From: Leucobacter chironomi DSM 19883 | GTDB taxonomy: Bacteria > Actinomycetota > Actinomycetes > Actinomycetales > Microbacteriaceae | Direction: 5' to 3' | Length of the DNA: 64,000 nt | NCBI RefSeq assembly: GCF_000421845.1 | Contig: NZ_ATXU01000011.1 | Span: 17,326-81,325, forward strand | Shown: positions 36,756-45,586 of the stretch, piece by piece | Numbering within the stretch: the stretch's first letter is position 1 | How the letters are laid out: each line of letters opens with the position of its first letter | The notes under the pieces: model-generated | Database searches by the model: none | Told to the model about the DNA's origin: nothing | Seen by the model: the letters and a program-made list of their open reading frames with translations, nothing else | Made by a program: the position numbers and the translations under genes

Positions 36756-38114
36756 ATGAAACGCGCGCTCCCCGCCCTATTCGCGGTCGTCATCGGTCTC
36801 GGTTCGGTCGTGGGGCAGCCGCCGGCTCAGGCGCTCGAGCCCGCCTTCATTCCTGCTCGAGCGACCCCCTCGGTCGAGGCGGGCCACACGAGGCTCCTCT
36901 CGGCAGAAGAGCCGCCCGCAGGTCCTTCGGAGGCACCGACCGAGGGCGGGCAGGGCGGCCCTCCGCCCGGCACGACGACCGCTCCGAACCTGCAGGTCTC
37001 CCTCATGCTCGGCTGGTTGGGGCCGGGCAACCCCGTGCAGGTCACGGTGATCGTGCACAACGACGGGGCCGGCACCTCGACCGGCCACACCCTCGGCTTC
37101 GCACCGCAGGAGGGCAGCGACCGGCAGGTTCTGGTCGATGCGGACTGCACCGGCTCGCCCATGAGCGGATTCCGCTGCGTCGGCGGCGCGCTGCAGCCGG
37201 GCGAGAGCCGGTCGTACGACTTCCGCTTCTCGCTGCCCGCAGCGGTCGAGGCCTGGCCCCCGTTCTGGACTGCGGCGGTGACGGGTGCCGAGCCCGATGC
37301 GGTCGAGCACGACGACCGAGCGGGGTTCGAACTGCCCGACTCCACATTCGTGCGACTCGAAGCCGACATCAAGACGCGGGTCGACGACACCGACGGCGAC
37401 GGTCGCGCGACCCCCGGCGAACCGATGGAGGTCTACGTCTACTTCGCCAACACCAGCGAGTACGAGCTCGAAGAGCCGCTCGTCGCCGTCACCGGCGCCG
37501 TCTGGGACCACCGGCGCCTGCCGCAGACGATCGCCCCAGGCGAGGAGATGACGGTGCGGTTCGATGCCACCGTGCCAGACCTCGGCGCGGACGCGTCGAG
37601 CGGTGTCGAGGCCAACGTCACCGCCCGCGCGGTCGGGGCCACCGTCAGCACGTGGAGCGGCACGCTGATGCTGATCGGCCCCTACGCGGCGCCGAACCCG
37701 GAGGGGATCGACGGCGAGCAGAACGGGGCCGTGAAGCACGAGGTCATCGGCGCGCCGGCCGAGACCCTCGACGAGGTCGTGATCCGATCCGCGCCCCTCT
37801 CGAGTGACCTCGCGCCCGTCGAGACGCGGGAGGATCCGCCCCTCCTCGGCGTCCCTCCGACTCCGAGGGAAGCCCCGGCCGAGCTCAGCCCGATCCACAC
37901 CGAGCAGTCGGCGTCGGCCACGCGAGAACGGCCCCTCGCCCCCGCACCGGCGCAGGCGCCCTCGGGCGAGCGGGGCCCCCTGAGCGTCACCGGCTCCGAC
38001 CCCCTCAGAACGTCGATGCTCGGGGTGCACGTGCTCGTCGCCCTCGGGATCGTGTTCGCCCACGTCGGCCTCTCGCGGCAGACACGCAGAACGCGGGCGG
38101 GAATCGGGTCCTGA
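36756..38114 (+). CDS. Secreted wall-associated protein with repeat domains and sortase-like C-terminus
   Basis: The 452-residue protein has a signal peptide (MKRALPALFAVVIGLGSVVG, cleavage near AQA), a Pro/Gly linker and two DUF11/CARDB-like beta domains. The first lies around LGPGNPVQVTVIVHNDGAG and the second around GEPMEVYVYFANTSEYELEE. A Ca-binding-like loop DDTDGDGRATPGE is present. The C-terminus has LSVTGSDPLR, a hydrophobic helix (HVLVALGIVFAHVGL) and basic RQTRRTR, resembling a sortase sorting signal. Its stop overlaps the start of the sigma factor gene, so the two probably work together. Confidence 0.75.
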   Translation: MKRALPALFAVVIGLGSVVGQPPAQALEPAFIPARATPSVEAGHTRLLSAEEPPAGPSEAPTEGGQGGPPPGTTTAPNLQVSLMLGWLGPGNPVQVTVIVHNDGAGTSTGHTLGFAPQEGSDRQVLVDADCTGSPMSGFRCVGGALQPGESRSYDFRFSLPAAVEAWPPFWTAAVTGAEPDAVEHDDRAGFELPDSTFVRLEADIKTRVDDTDGDGRATPGEPMEVYVYFANTSEYELEEPLVAVTGAVWDHRRLPQTIAPGEEMTVRFDATVPDLGADASSGVEANVTARAVGATVSTWSGTLMLIGPYAAPNPEGIDGEQNGAVKHEVIGAPAETLDEVVIRSAPLSSDLAPVETREDPPLLGVPPTPREAPAELSPIHTEQSASATRERPLAPAPAQAPSGERGPLSVTGSDPLRTSMLGVHVLVALGIVFAHVGLSRQTRRTRAGIGS

Positions 38115-39310
38115 TGTCGGATCCCACTCCTGAGACGACGGCGCGCGGCGACGACCGCGTCCGTGACGACCGCGTCCATGACGACCGCGTCAGAGAAGCG
38201 CCCGGCCCCGGCCCCGAGCTCACCGACGAGGAGCTGTGCCGACTCGTACGCGACGGGGAGGCGTGGCCGCTCGAGACGCTCTGGCAGCGCCACAGCGCGG
38301 TCGCGCGATTCTGGGCGGCGAAGAAGGATCCGGGGGCCGCCGAGGACATCGTCGCCGAGGCGTTCGCCTCGGTGTTCCAAGCGCTGGTCGGGGGCGGAGG
38401 CCCCTCCGCGTCGTTCCGCGGATACCTCTACAAGACGATGAACTCGCTGCTCGCCACGCACTGGAGTTCGCAGCGGCGTATACATCAGCTCGACGGCCTC
38501 GGGGGCTTGCCCGCCGATGACGTCGAGAGCTCGCCGGAAGCGCTCGGCGACGCTCAGGAGCAGCGCGCCGCCGCCGCAGCGCTGCTGGAGCTGCCCGAGC
38601 GGTGGCGCGACGTGATCGTGGCCGTCGATGTCGAGGGGCGACCGGTGCAGGACGTCGCCAGATCGCTCGGTCTCTCCCCGAACTCCACCTCCGCGCTGCT
38701 CAAGCGGGCTCGCGGCGGGCTGCGCAAGGCGTGGATCCAGCGCCTGCACCGGCCGGCCTCCGCGTTGCCCGACGACTGCGCGAGCGCGGTCGAGCACTTC
38801 GGCATCATACGCTGGGGCAAGCCGGGCGCGCGGCGGAGAACCGCGGCCGAGCGTCACCTCGCCACCTGCGACTCGTGCCGCTCACGGTACGCGCAGTTCA
38901 TCGAGCAGGCCACCACCGTCGGCCTGGGGATCGCCGGCCTGCTCGCGCTCACCCGCGAGTGGCGGCAGAAGCTCATCCCCGCCCTGGCCACCTCCGCGAC
39001 CGTGGTCGCCTCGTTCTCGATCACCGCCACGATCGACCCGGCACCCCTCGGGCCGGCGCCGGGCCCCGCGCCCGTTGAGGTCGACGAGTCGCCCGCTCGA
39101 ACCGGCTCGGGGACGTCCGGCGCGGACGGCCGCACCGTGGGTTCGGAGCCGGGATCGGGCGACCGGCCTGCGGATCCGAGCGTCGCCGCCGAGCCGGACC
39201 CCGGAGCCGACATCCCCGAGGACGAGGAAGAGGAGGAGACCACGATCCTCTACTTCGGGGACTGGACCGGCTGGAACGAGGAGGAGCAGCGCTTCGTCAT
39301 CGCACCGTGA
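38114..39310 (+). CDS. ECF-like sigma factor fused to a ZAS-type zinc motif and a membrane segment
   Basis: The 398-residue protein has sigma region 2 at about 37-120 (LVRDGEAWPLETLWQRHSA; DPGAAEDIVAEAFASVFQAL) and region 4 at about 155-215 (ELPERWRDVIVAVDVEG; LGLSPNSTSALLKRARGGLRKAW). An anti-sigma-like H-x3-C-x2-C motif (RHLATCDSCRSRY, about 250) follows, then a hydrophobic helix near 290-315 and an acidic extracytoplasmic tail. This joins sigma and anti-sigma functions in one membrane-bound chain. The N-terminus carries three tandem copies of DDRV(R/H). The upstream surface protein is the likely target or signal partner. Confidence 0.82.
   Translation: MSDPTPETTARGDDRVRDDRVHDDRVREAPGPGPELTDEELCRLVRDGEAWPLETLWQRHSAVARFWAAKKDPGAAEDIVAEAFASVFQALVGGGGPSASFRGYLYKTMNSLLATHWSSQRRIHQLDGLGGLPADDVESSPEALGDAQEQRAAAAALLELPERWRDVIVAVDVEGRPVQDVARSLGLSPNSTSALLKRARGGLRKAWIQRLHRPASALPDDCASAVEHFGIIRWGKPGARRRTAAERHLATCDSCRSRYAQFIEQATTVGLGIAGLLALTREWRQKLIPALATSATVVASFSITATIDPAPLGPAPGPAPVEVDESPARTGSGTSGADGRTVGSEPGSGDRPADPSVAAEPDPGADIPEDEEEEETTILYFGDWTGWNEEEQRFVIAP
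38150..38194 (+). repeat. Tandem 15-base repeat (3 copies) in the sigma factor gene
   Basis: Copies at 38150-38164, 38165-38179 and 38180-38194 share the core GACGACCGCGTC. They encode DDRVR/DDRVH/DDRVR. Unit changes keep the frame and only vary N-terminal length. Confidence 0.9.
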
Positions 39311-39446
39311 CGCCTCGGCCGCGAGGGGCACCGCGCTGCGCGGGACGCCGAGCACCGCATCTCGATCAGGAATCGAGAAGTGCCCCCATCGGCCCGCCGG
39401 TTAGCCTGGGCCGAACACGAATCGACGCGAGGAATGAGGGCGGAAG

Positions 39447-39735
39447 ATGGCTGAGAAGGAGAAGGCCGGGTTCTCGGCGCAGGAGCGGGCCGCGATGAAA
39501 GAGCGGGCCGCCGAGTTGAGGGCCGAGGCCAAACGCGAGAAGGGCGCGAAGAAGGCTGCAGCCGAGGAGGCGGAGCTGCTCGCCAAGATCGAGCAGATGC
39601 CCGACGGCGACCGGCAGATGGCGCAGCGGGTGCACTCGATCGTCGCGTCGGGGGCCCCCGACCTGGCGCCGAAGCTCTACTACGGCCAGCCCGGGTATGC
39701 GCGGGGCGGCAAGGTCGTGGTCTTCTTCCGCAGCG
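39447..39735 (+). pseudogene. DUF1801-like protein gene truncated at its 3' end
   Basis: The frame starts MAEKEKAGFSAQERAAMKER after a purine-rich site. It follows a known DUF1801/YdhG-like family up to LAPKLYYGQPGYARGGKVVVFFRSG (in pieces), about residue 97. The following 40 residues to the stop at 39857 are unrelated, because they are antisense to the beginning of the next minus-strand gene. The conserved C-terminal half is missing. The break lies at about 39730-39740. Confidence 0.75.
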
Positions 39736-39839
39736 GTGCCCACGAGCTCTCCGTCGGTCTCTGCGAACTGGTAATCGGCCTCGATGGTGCCGAGGGGCGT
39801 CTTCATACGCAGGTGCCAGGAGCCAATGATCGTATTCAT
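39735..39839 (-). pseudogene. 5' fragment of a small lipocalin-like or hypothetical gene
   Basis: From ATG 39839 the minus strand reads MNTIIGSWHLRMKTPLGTIE and continues ADYQFAETDGELVGTA before turning into antisense DUF1801-like sequence. The N-terminus looks like a small beta-barrel protein (GSWHL..TPLGT, a pattern used by lipocalin-like families). The remainder has been lost at the same break as its neighbour. It lies 25 bases downstream of the DJ-1-like gene, probably its former operon partner. Confidence 0.6.
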
Positions 39840-39864
39840 GCGTGTTCCGTTCAGTAGATGGGGG

Positions 39865-40524
39865 TCAGGCAGCGGTTCGCTGGGCTGATTTCCACGGGGT
39901 GCCGCGACGTTCGTATTCGAAGAGTTCCTCGACGGCGAGCGCAGCTGGGGCCCCGAAGTCGCGCTCGAGCAGATAGAGCGCTACATCGATGCCGGAGGTG
40001 ACCCCGCCACCGGTGACGAGGTCGCCATCGTCGACGACACGCGCGCGCACGACCTCTGAACCCGTGGCGTCGAGCAAATCGAGACCCAGCACATGAGTTG
40101 TGGCGGCACGGCCTTCGATGAGGCCGGCCATCGCGAGCGCGAGAGATCCTCCGCAGTGCGCGACGACGGTGATGCTCGGGTGAGCGAGTGCTCGTGCCAC
40201 GAGCGACATGGCGTCGCTTCCGGCGAACTTCCCGAGGAGCACAGGGATTGTTTCGTCTCCCGCATCCGGGTCGCCGTCGACCGGTCCTGCAACTCCGGGC
40301 ACGAACACGTATCCCGGAGCGTCAGGATCGAGTGTCCGCGTCGCGGTGAGCGAGATGCCGGCGACGCCTGATCGCACAGCGCCGGCCCCGTCCACACTGA
40401 CGAGTTCGATCGTTATCGGCCCACCCAGGAAGTCGTTTGCGGCTGAGAACGCCTCGAGCGGAAGGAGCACATCGAGTGGATCGAATCCGTCGAAGAGCAC
40501 GAACTGTGCATGAATCGTGGACAT
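39865..40524 (-). CDS. DJ-1/PfpI-family protein
   Basis: The 219-residue protein starts MSTIHAQFVLFDGFDPLDVL and has the nucleophile-elbow cysteine in VVAHCGGSLALAMAGLIEGR, plus TSGIDVALYLLERDFG. This is the GATase1/DJ-1 layout of isonitrile hydratase-like and GlxA-associated members. Activity is not predictable; amidase, glyoxalase or hydratase functions occur. It is divergent from a GlxA-type regulator, which often controls such genes. An in-frame upstream start at 40605 is less likely. Confidence 0.8.
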   Translation of the reverse strand: MSTIHAQFVLFDGFDPLDVLLPLEAFSAANDFLGGPITIELVSVDGAGAVRSGVAGISLTATRTLDPDAPGYVFVPGVAGPVDGDPDAGDETIPVLLGKFAGSDAMSLVARALAHPSITVVAHCGGSLALAMAGLIEGRAATTHVLGLDLLDATGSEVVRARVVDDGDLVTGGGVTSGIDVALYLLERDFGAPAALAVEELFEYERRGTPWKSAQRTAA

Positions 40525-40660
40525 GGGGACACGTACCTCGCTGACATCGGTCTTGAACAGTGCTGGTTCCAGTCTTCCCGCCGACACCGCGCCCCACAGC
40601 GGCAATTTAGACAGCTATCGCCTGCATCTCGCCAACACCTATCGGCCCTAGGATGCTGGA

Positions 40661-41657
40661 ATGTACACCGTCGCCGTGCTCGCGCTTCCAGATGCCATTG
40701 CGTACGATATGGCCATCCCCGTGGAGACGTTCGGACGCGTTCGACTACCCGACGGAAGGCCGGGCTACCGGGTCATCGTCGCAGGTCACGCGGGTGAGGT
40801 TGCTGCGGGCGCCATGACACTCCGAGTGGATCATGGACTCGACGCGCTAGATCGGGCTGATCTGATCGTCGTGCCCCGGCGCAATGATCCTGCACCACCG
40901 TCCCCACCGGAGGTGCTGGCAGCGCTTCGCCGCGCGCATGAACGCAGGACGAAGATCGCTTCGATCTGCGTCGGCGCGTTCACGCTGGCGGAGACGGGAC
41001 TGCTCGACGGCTTGGAAGCAACCACGCACTGGCTCGGGGCGGATTGGTTCGCCAAACGATTCCCCGCGGTCAAGCTGCTGCCCGATCTGCTGTACGCCGA
41101 CAATCACATCAGCGGGCGCATCGTCGGGCATCGACCTGTGTCTGCACATCGTGCAGCAGGACTACGGCATGGCTGTTGCGGCGGATGCCGCCCGTCTGGC
41201 AGTCGCCCCCTTGCACCGCTCCGGCGGGCAGGCGCAATACATTCTCCGCAACCGCCCCAGTTACCAGACCGCAACCCTGGAGCCCGTGCTCGCCTGGATC
41301 GAGCATCATGCCCACGAGGATCTCACGCTCACCGATGTCGCCCGAGTCGCGGGATTGAGCACGCGCACGCTGGCGCGACATTTCACGGACGAAACCGGGC
41401 AGTCTCCCATGCAGTGGGTGACCGGGGTGCGACTGCGCCACGCGCAGGAACTTCTCGAAACCACCGATCACACCATCGACCGCATCGCCGCCCAGTGCGG
41501 CTTCTCCTCCACGAGCAACTTCCGCGCGCAGTTCGGGCAGTCCGTGGGCGTCAGCCCGGGTGAGTACCGCAAGACCTTCCGCCCCGCCCCGGGCTCGATC
41601 GCCGGAGCGAAGACGGGCGAGCATCCGAAGACGCACCGGGCGCACACTCCGACATGA
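40661..41657 (+). pseudogene. GlxA-type AraC-family transcriptional regulator, frameshifted
   Basis: The first frame (MYTVAVLALPDAIAYDMAIP) encodes the DJ-1-like sensor domain up to LLPDLLYADN. A second frame continues TSAGASSGIDLCLHIVQQDYG and ends with a normal AraC HTH, DLTLTDVARVAGLSTRTLARHF and DRIAAQCGFSSTSNFRAQF. The shift lies at about 41102-41108 and resembles a small indel. Joined, the protein would be about 331 residues, normal for the family. It is divergent from the DJ-1-like gene it may have regulated. Confidence 0.85.
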
Positions 41658-41847
41658 TCGCGAGCAGGGAGGATGTCTCAGCTCTTGGTGAGCCGAGCTG
41701 CGCGTGCTCGGCTCTCGAGCTCTGTTCTGATCGGGGGTGAGCGGCTCACGGGACACCAGAGAGGTTTCTTCTCCCGACTCTGAACCATCGGCCTCGACAT
41801 AGCGCCGCGCGTCAGCCCCGGTGTCGCGGCAAGAGCTCGGGGGCTGG

Positions 41848-42714
41848 TCAGGCGAGACCGGTCTCGACCTCGCCGAGGGAGTACTGGGAGATCCTGCGAT
41901 CCCCGAGCGGACGGTTGAACGGATCGTTGCGCCGCTGCTCCCGCGAGCCGACGGGATCGATGCTCGCGGTGATGACCTCTTCCGCATCGCCGGCCGTTGC
42001 GAGGAGCCACCCCGTGTGATCGGCGATCGCGCTCCGGCCGATGAATTCCTGCCCGCGCTCCACTCCGAACCGGCTCGAAGCGGCGACGTACATCTGATTG
42101 CTGTGCGCCCCTGCGGTGACCATGACGTGGGCGAGCGGCGGCATGTCGGCGGGCTGGTGGGGGTTCGGAACCCAGTCGCTCGGCGCGAGCGCGAGGTCGG
42201 CGCCCTGCACCGCGAGACTCCGGAAGCTCTCGGGAATCCAGGCGTCGTAGCAGATGAGCATACCGACGCGACCGAAGGGCGTCTCCACAACCGGATAGCC
42301 GAGATCGCCGGAATCGAAGGCGAGGTTCTCGGTGTTCCAGAGGTGCACCTTCCGGTACAGGCTCTTCACCCCGTCCGGGGCGATGAGTACCGAGCTGTTG
42401 TAGAGGGCGCCGTCTGCGGTGGATTCCCCGAACCCACCGCAGACCCAGATGCCGAGTTCGGCCGACAGCTTCTGCCACGCCGTGATCGTCGGGCCGCCGA
42501 CGAGCGGCTGCGCCGCCCGCTCCGACTCGCCTCTGTCAGCGAAGGCCCAGCCTCCGCTTGCGCACTCGGGGAGCACGACCAGCTCGGCACCGCGAGCAGC
42601 CGCCTCGCGAATGCCCCGCTCGGTGCGATCGATGTTGCCCTCGATGTCTCCGAGCTCGGGATCCATCTGCGCGCACGCGACAGTGATCCCGGTCGACGCT
42701 CGACGCTGACTCAT
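41848..42714 (-). CDS. Carbon-nitrogen hydrolase (nitrilase superfamily), transporter operon copy
   Basis: The 288-residue enzyme has the E50-K122-C155 triad in LVVLPECASGG, YRKVHLWNTEN and MLICYDAWIPE. These are nitrilase-superfamily amidases; beta-ureidopropionase, N-carbamoyl-amino-acid amidase or omega-amidase are all possible. It is the last gene of the NMT1-type transporter operon. A strong hairpin lies between it and the binding protein gene. AAGGGAGGA precedes the ATG. A role on the imported compound or its product is inferred. Confidence 0.88.
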   Translation of the reverse strand: MSQRRASTGITVACAQMDPELGDIEGNIDRTERGIREAAARGAELVVLPECASGGWAFADRGESERAAQPLVGGPTITAWQKLSAELGIWVCGGFGESTADGALYNSSVLIAPDGVKSLYRKVHLWNTENLAFDSGDLGYPVVETPFGRVGMLICYDAWIPESFRSLAVQGADLALAPSDWVPNPHQPADMPPLAHVMVTAGAHSNQMYVAASSRFGVERGQEFIGRSAIADHTGWLLATAGDAEEVITASIDPVGSREQRRNDPFNRPLGDRRISQYSLGEVETGLA

Positions 42715-42729
42715 GGGTCGTCCTCCCTT

Positions 42730-42763
42730 CCGAGTCCGGCAGCCGATGGGCTGCCGGACTCGG
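42730..42763 (-). terminator. Strong intercistronic hairpin between binding protein and amidase genes
   Basis: A perfect 15-base stem (42730-42744, 42749-42763) with a GATG loop lies 11 bases after the binding-protein stop and just before the ribosome site of the amidase gene. It lacks a clear U-tract, so partial attenuation or 3'-end protection is likely. Confidence 0.65.
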
Positions 42764-42774
42764 ATTGATTACTG

Positions 42775-43932
42775 CTACTTGCCACCCTCGGTGAGGGTGA
42801 CCTTGATCGGCTTGAACCCTGCCCCGATGACGTCGACGTCGGTGTCGGCGAGCAACTTGAGCGCGGCATCATGGGCTGAGCTGTCGACCACGTCGCTCTC
42901 GCTCGCCGGGTTCTTCAACGTGCCGCCGTCGATCGCGATCTCCACGGTGCGCTCGAAGTCCTCGGGGTTCACGGTGCCGATCGGCGTACCGTTGTCGGTC
43001 CAGATCAGCTTGTTCACCTCGTTCATCATCCAGAGCTGGTGCGTCGCACCCAGCGCACTGCCCCGCTGGAGCACGATGTCGACGCACTCCTGCGCGTTGT
43101 CGCGGCAGAAGGCCCAACCCTCGTAGCTCGCAGCCAGGAACCGGGCCGCGATGTCCTGATTCGCCTCGTCCTCGAGCCAGGCGCCCTGGGCGTACACTCC
43201 GTCGGCGAGGGTGTTGTAGCCGAGCTCCTGCAGGTTGAACATGGTGAAGTCGTCCTCGGTGTAGAGCTCACCGGTCTCGGGATTCACCGTCTCGAGCAGC
43301 TGCGCGTACTCGTTGATGGTCAGGGCCTGCACCGAATCCGCTTCACGGTTCAGAAGCAGGGACATGTCGAACGGCTGCTGCACCACATTGACGTCGGTGT
43401 CCATGTTGATGCCCGACCCCGCGAGCGCGGCGCGGAGGGTGAGGTCGTTTCCGCCGCCCCAGGCGCCGAGGGTCGTGCCCTTGAGATCGGCGAGCTCGGT
43501 GAACCCGGAATCCGCCCAGGCGACCTGCAGGTAGCTGTTGTTCTGGTAGATCTGGCTGATGAGCTTGATGTCCGCGCCCTCCTCGCGCGACGCCAGGCTG
43601 CGCGGCAGCAGGCTGACACCGAACTCGGCGTTGCCCGAGGCGACCACCTGGTTCGGGACGACGTTCGTGCCGCCCTCCTGGATGGTGACTTCGAGGCACT
43701 GATCCGCGTAGTAGCCCTTGTCATCGGCGGCGAAGTAGCCGGCGAACTGAGCCTGGGTCAGCCACTGCAGCACGACCGTGACCTTGTCCACGCTCTCGCA
43801 GTTCTCGTTGGCGGGCTTGGACTGCCCGCCCGAGCCCGTATCCGACATCCCGCTGCAACCAGCGAGTCCGATGGCGAGCGCGGCGACCGCGCCCATGGTG
43901 GTGAGCGTTCTGAGCCCATTCGTGAACTTCAT
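42775..43932 (-). CDS. NMT1/THI5-type ABC transporter substrate-binding lipoprotein (catabolic locus)
   Basis: The 385-residue protein has a lipoprotein signal (LAGC, Cys about 26). The NMT1 signature VTVVLQWLTQAQFAGYFAADDKGYYADQ follows in the mature N-terminus, then VVASGNAEFGVSLLPRSLASR, GTTLGAWGGGNDLTLRAALA and LTINEYAQLLE. Relatives bind pyrimidine-type thiamine precursors and other small heterocycles. Next to a dihydropyrimidinase operon a pyrimidine or hydantoin ligand is attractive but unproven. It follows two permease genes and an ATPase gene. Confidence 0.88.
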   Translation of the reverse strand: MKFTNGLRTLTTMGAVAALAIGLAGCSGMSDTGSGGQSKPANENCESVDKVTVVLQWLTQAQFAGYFAADDKGYYADQCLEVTIQEGGTNVVPNQVVASGNAEFGVSLLPRSLASREEGADIKLISQIYQNNSYLQVAWADSGFTELADLKGTTLGAWGGGNDLTLRAALAGSGINMDTDVNVVQQPFDMSLLLNREADSVQALTINEYAQLLETVNPETGELYTEDDFTMFNLQELGYNTLADGVYAQGAWLEDEANQDIAARFLAASYEGWAFCRDNAQECVDIVLQRGSALGATHQLWMMNEVNKLIWTDNGTPIGTVNPEDFERTVEIAIDGGTLKNPASESDVVDSSAHDAALKLLADTDVDVIGAGFKPIKVTLTEGGK

Positions 43933-43979
43933 AAGAGAGTCCTTTCACAGAGGGAACTGCATTGAGTGTGTGTGTCGAA

Positions 43980-44798
43980 TCATTGGGAGGATTTCCAGGG
44001 GATGATGAGGCGCTCGAGGAGCAGCACTCCGAGATAGACGAGGATGCCGAGCGCACTCGCGGCGAAGACCGCCGCCCACGTCAGCGCGAACTGGGAGATG
44101 GCGGCGGAGTTCGCGATCATCACACCGAGGGCGTTCGCGGTGCCGCCGAAGTACTCAGCCACGATGATGCCGATGACCGCGAGCGACGCACCGACCTTCA
44201 GCCCGTCCACGAGCGAGGGAAGGGCGCCGGGGATCCGCACGAAGAGCAGGGTCTGCCAGCGGCTCGCTCCGAGCGACTGCATGAGCTCCGCGTGCAGCGG
44301 ATTCACCGAGAGCAGACCGCTCGTCGTGTTCACCATGACGGGGAAGAAGACCATGATCGCGGCGATCGCGATCTTCGAGAAGAGGTTGGTCGCACCGAAC
44401 CAGGCGTTGAAGATCGGGGCGAGAGCCACGATCGGAGCACAGCTGATCACCGACACGATCACGAGCACGACCTTGGAGGATCGCTCGAAGATGCTCACGA
44501 TGAACGCGGTGATCACCGCGAGCACCGAGCCGAGCAGAATGCCGCCGACCACCGCGATGGCGGTTACCCGGGACGCGGAGATGATGATGCCGAAATCGCT
44601 CACGAACCGCGCGAAGATCACGCTCGGCGCAGGAAGGATGAACTGCGGGATCTCGGCCAGTCGAACGATCAGCTCCCACCCGAGCAGCACGATGACTCCG
44701 ACGACGAGGGGCGGTGCGATGGTGGAGACGAACTTTCCCGGACGCGCGCGTCCACGCGAGGTCGGCCTGAGGCCGATGACTTGAGTTGCGGTGCTCAT
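43980..44798 (-). CDS. ABC transporter permease (catabolic locus, permease 1)
   Basis: The 272-residue protein has about six helices and the EAA-like loop AELMQSLGASRWQTLLFVRIPGALPSLVDG. Also present are ISCAPIVALAPIFNAWFG and IIVAEYFGGTANALG. This is the SsuC/TauC/ThiX class. The ATG at 44798 overlaps the ATPase stop by one base. A longer frame exists upstream but is antisense-like. Confidence 0.93.
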   Translation of the reverse strand: MSTATQVIGLRPTSRGRARPGKFVSTIAPPLVVGVIVLLGWELIVRLAEIPQFILPAPSVIFARFVSDFGIIISASRVTAIAVVGGILLGSVLAVITAFIVSIFERSSKVVLVIVSVISCAPIVALAPIFNAWFGATNLFSKIAIAAIMVFFPVMVNTTSGLLSVNPLHAELMQSLGASRWQTLLFVRIPGALPSLVDGLKVGASLAVIGIIVAEYFGGTANALGVMIANSAAISQFALTWAAVFAASALGILVYLGVLLLERLIIPWKSSQ

Positions 44799-45586
44799 CA
44801 CACACCCGTAACCGTCGGCTCGAGCACTGCGTGGAGCGCCTCGCGCACCTGGGTTTCGACCTCGTAGAACCTCTCGGTCGAACGGGTATCGTCGGTGCGA
44901 GGGAAGGGGAGATCGATCGGAATCCGCGTCGCGATGCGGCCGGGTCGGGGCGACATCACGACCACCTCGGTGGAGAGGAACGTCGCTTCCGACACACTGT
45001 GGGTGACGAAGACGATGGTGGTGCTGGTCTCCCGCCAGATGCGGAGCAGCTCTCGCTGCATGTGCTCGCGGTTCATCTCGTCGAGGGCGCCGAGGGGCTC
45101 GTCCATGAGCAGGATCTTCGGCTCGAACGAGAGCGCGCGCGCAATGGCGGCCCGCTGCTGCATGCCGCCCGAGAGCTGCCTCGGCCGGTGCTCTTCGAAG
45201 CCGTCGAGACGCACGAGCTTGAGCAGATCCTTCGCCCGCGCCGCGCGCTCGGCCTTCCCCACTCCCGCCACCTGCATCGGCAGTTCGACGTTCTTCTGAA
45301 TCGTGCGCCAATCCATGAGACCCGGCTGCTGGAATACCATGCCGTAATCGCGATCCTTTCGGCTCCTCCTGGCTTCCTTGCCGAGAACCTGCACCGATCC
45401 CTCGTCACCGTCGAGGAGGTCGCCGATCACGCGCAGCAGCGTGCTCTTGCCGCACCCCGAGGGTCCGAGCAGTGAGACGAAGGCGCCCTGCTCGATGTCG
45501 AGACTGACGTCCGAAAGCGCGGGGATCGTTTTTCCCGATACGTGGAACGTCTTGCTGACGTTCTGGATGGAGATTGCGCTAGCCAT
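44798..45586 (-). CDS. ABC transporter ATPase (catabolic locus)
   Basis: The 262-residue ATPase has Walker [11 protein letters not shown]-loop MVFQQPGLMDWR, signature LSGGMQQRAAIARA, Walker B ILLMDEPLGALDE and H-loop VFVTHSVSEATFLS with MSPRPGRI. It belongs to the nitrate/sulfonate/thiamine-precursor group. The start overlaps the upstream permease stop by 8 bases. Confidence 0.95.
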   Translation of the reverse strand: MASAISIQNVSKTFHVSGKTIPALSDVSLDIEQGAFVSLLGPSGCGKSTLLRVIGDLLDGDEGSVQVLGKEARRSRKDRDYGMVFQQPGLMDWRTIQKNVELPMQVAGVGKAERAARAKDLLKLVRLDGFEEHRPRQLSGGMQQRAAIARALSFEPKILLMDEPLGALDEMNREHMQRELLRIWRETSTTIVFVTHSVSEATFLSTEVVVMSPRPGRIATRIPIDLPFPRTDDTRSTERFYEVETQVREALHAVLEPTVTGV

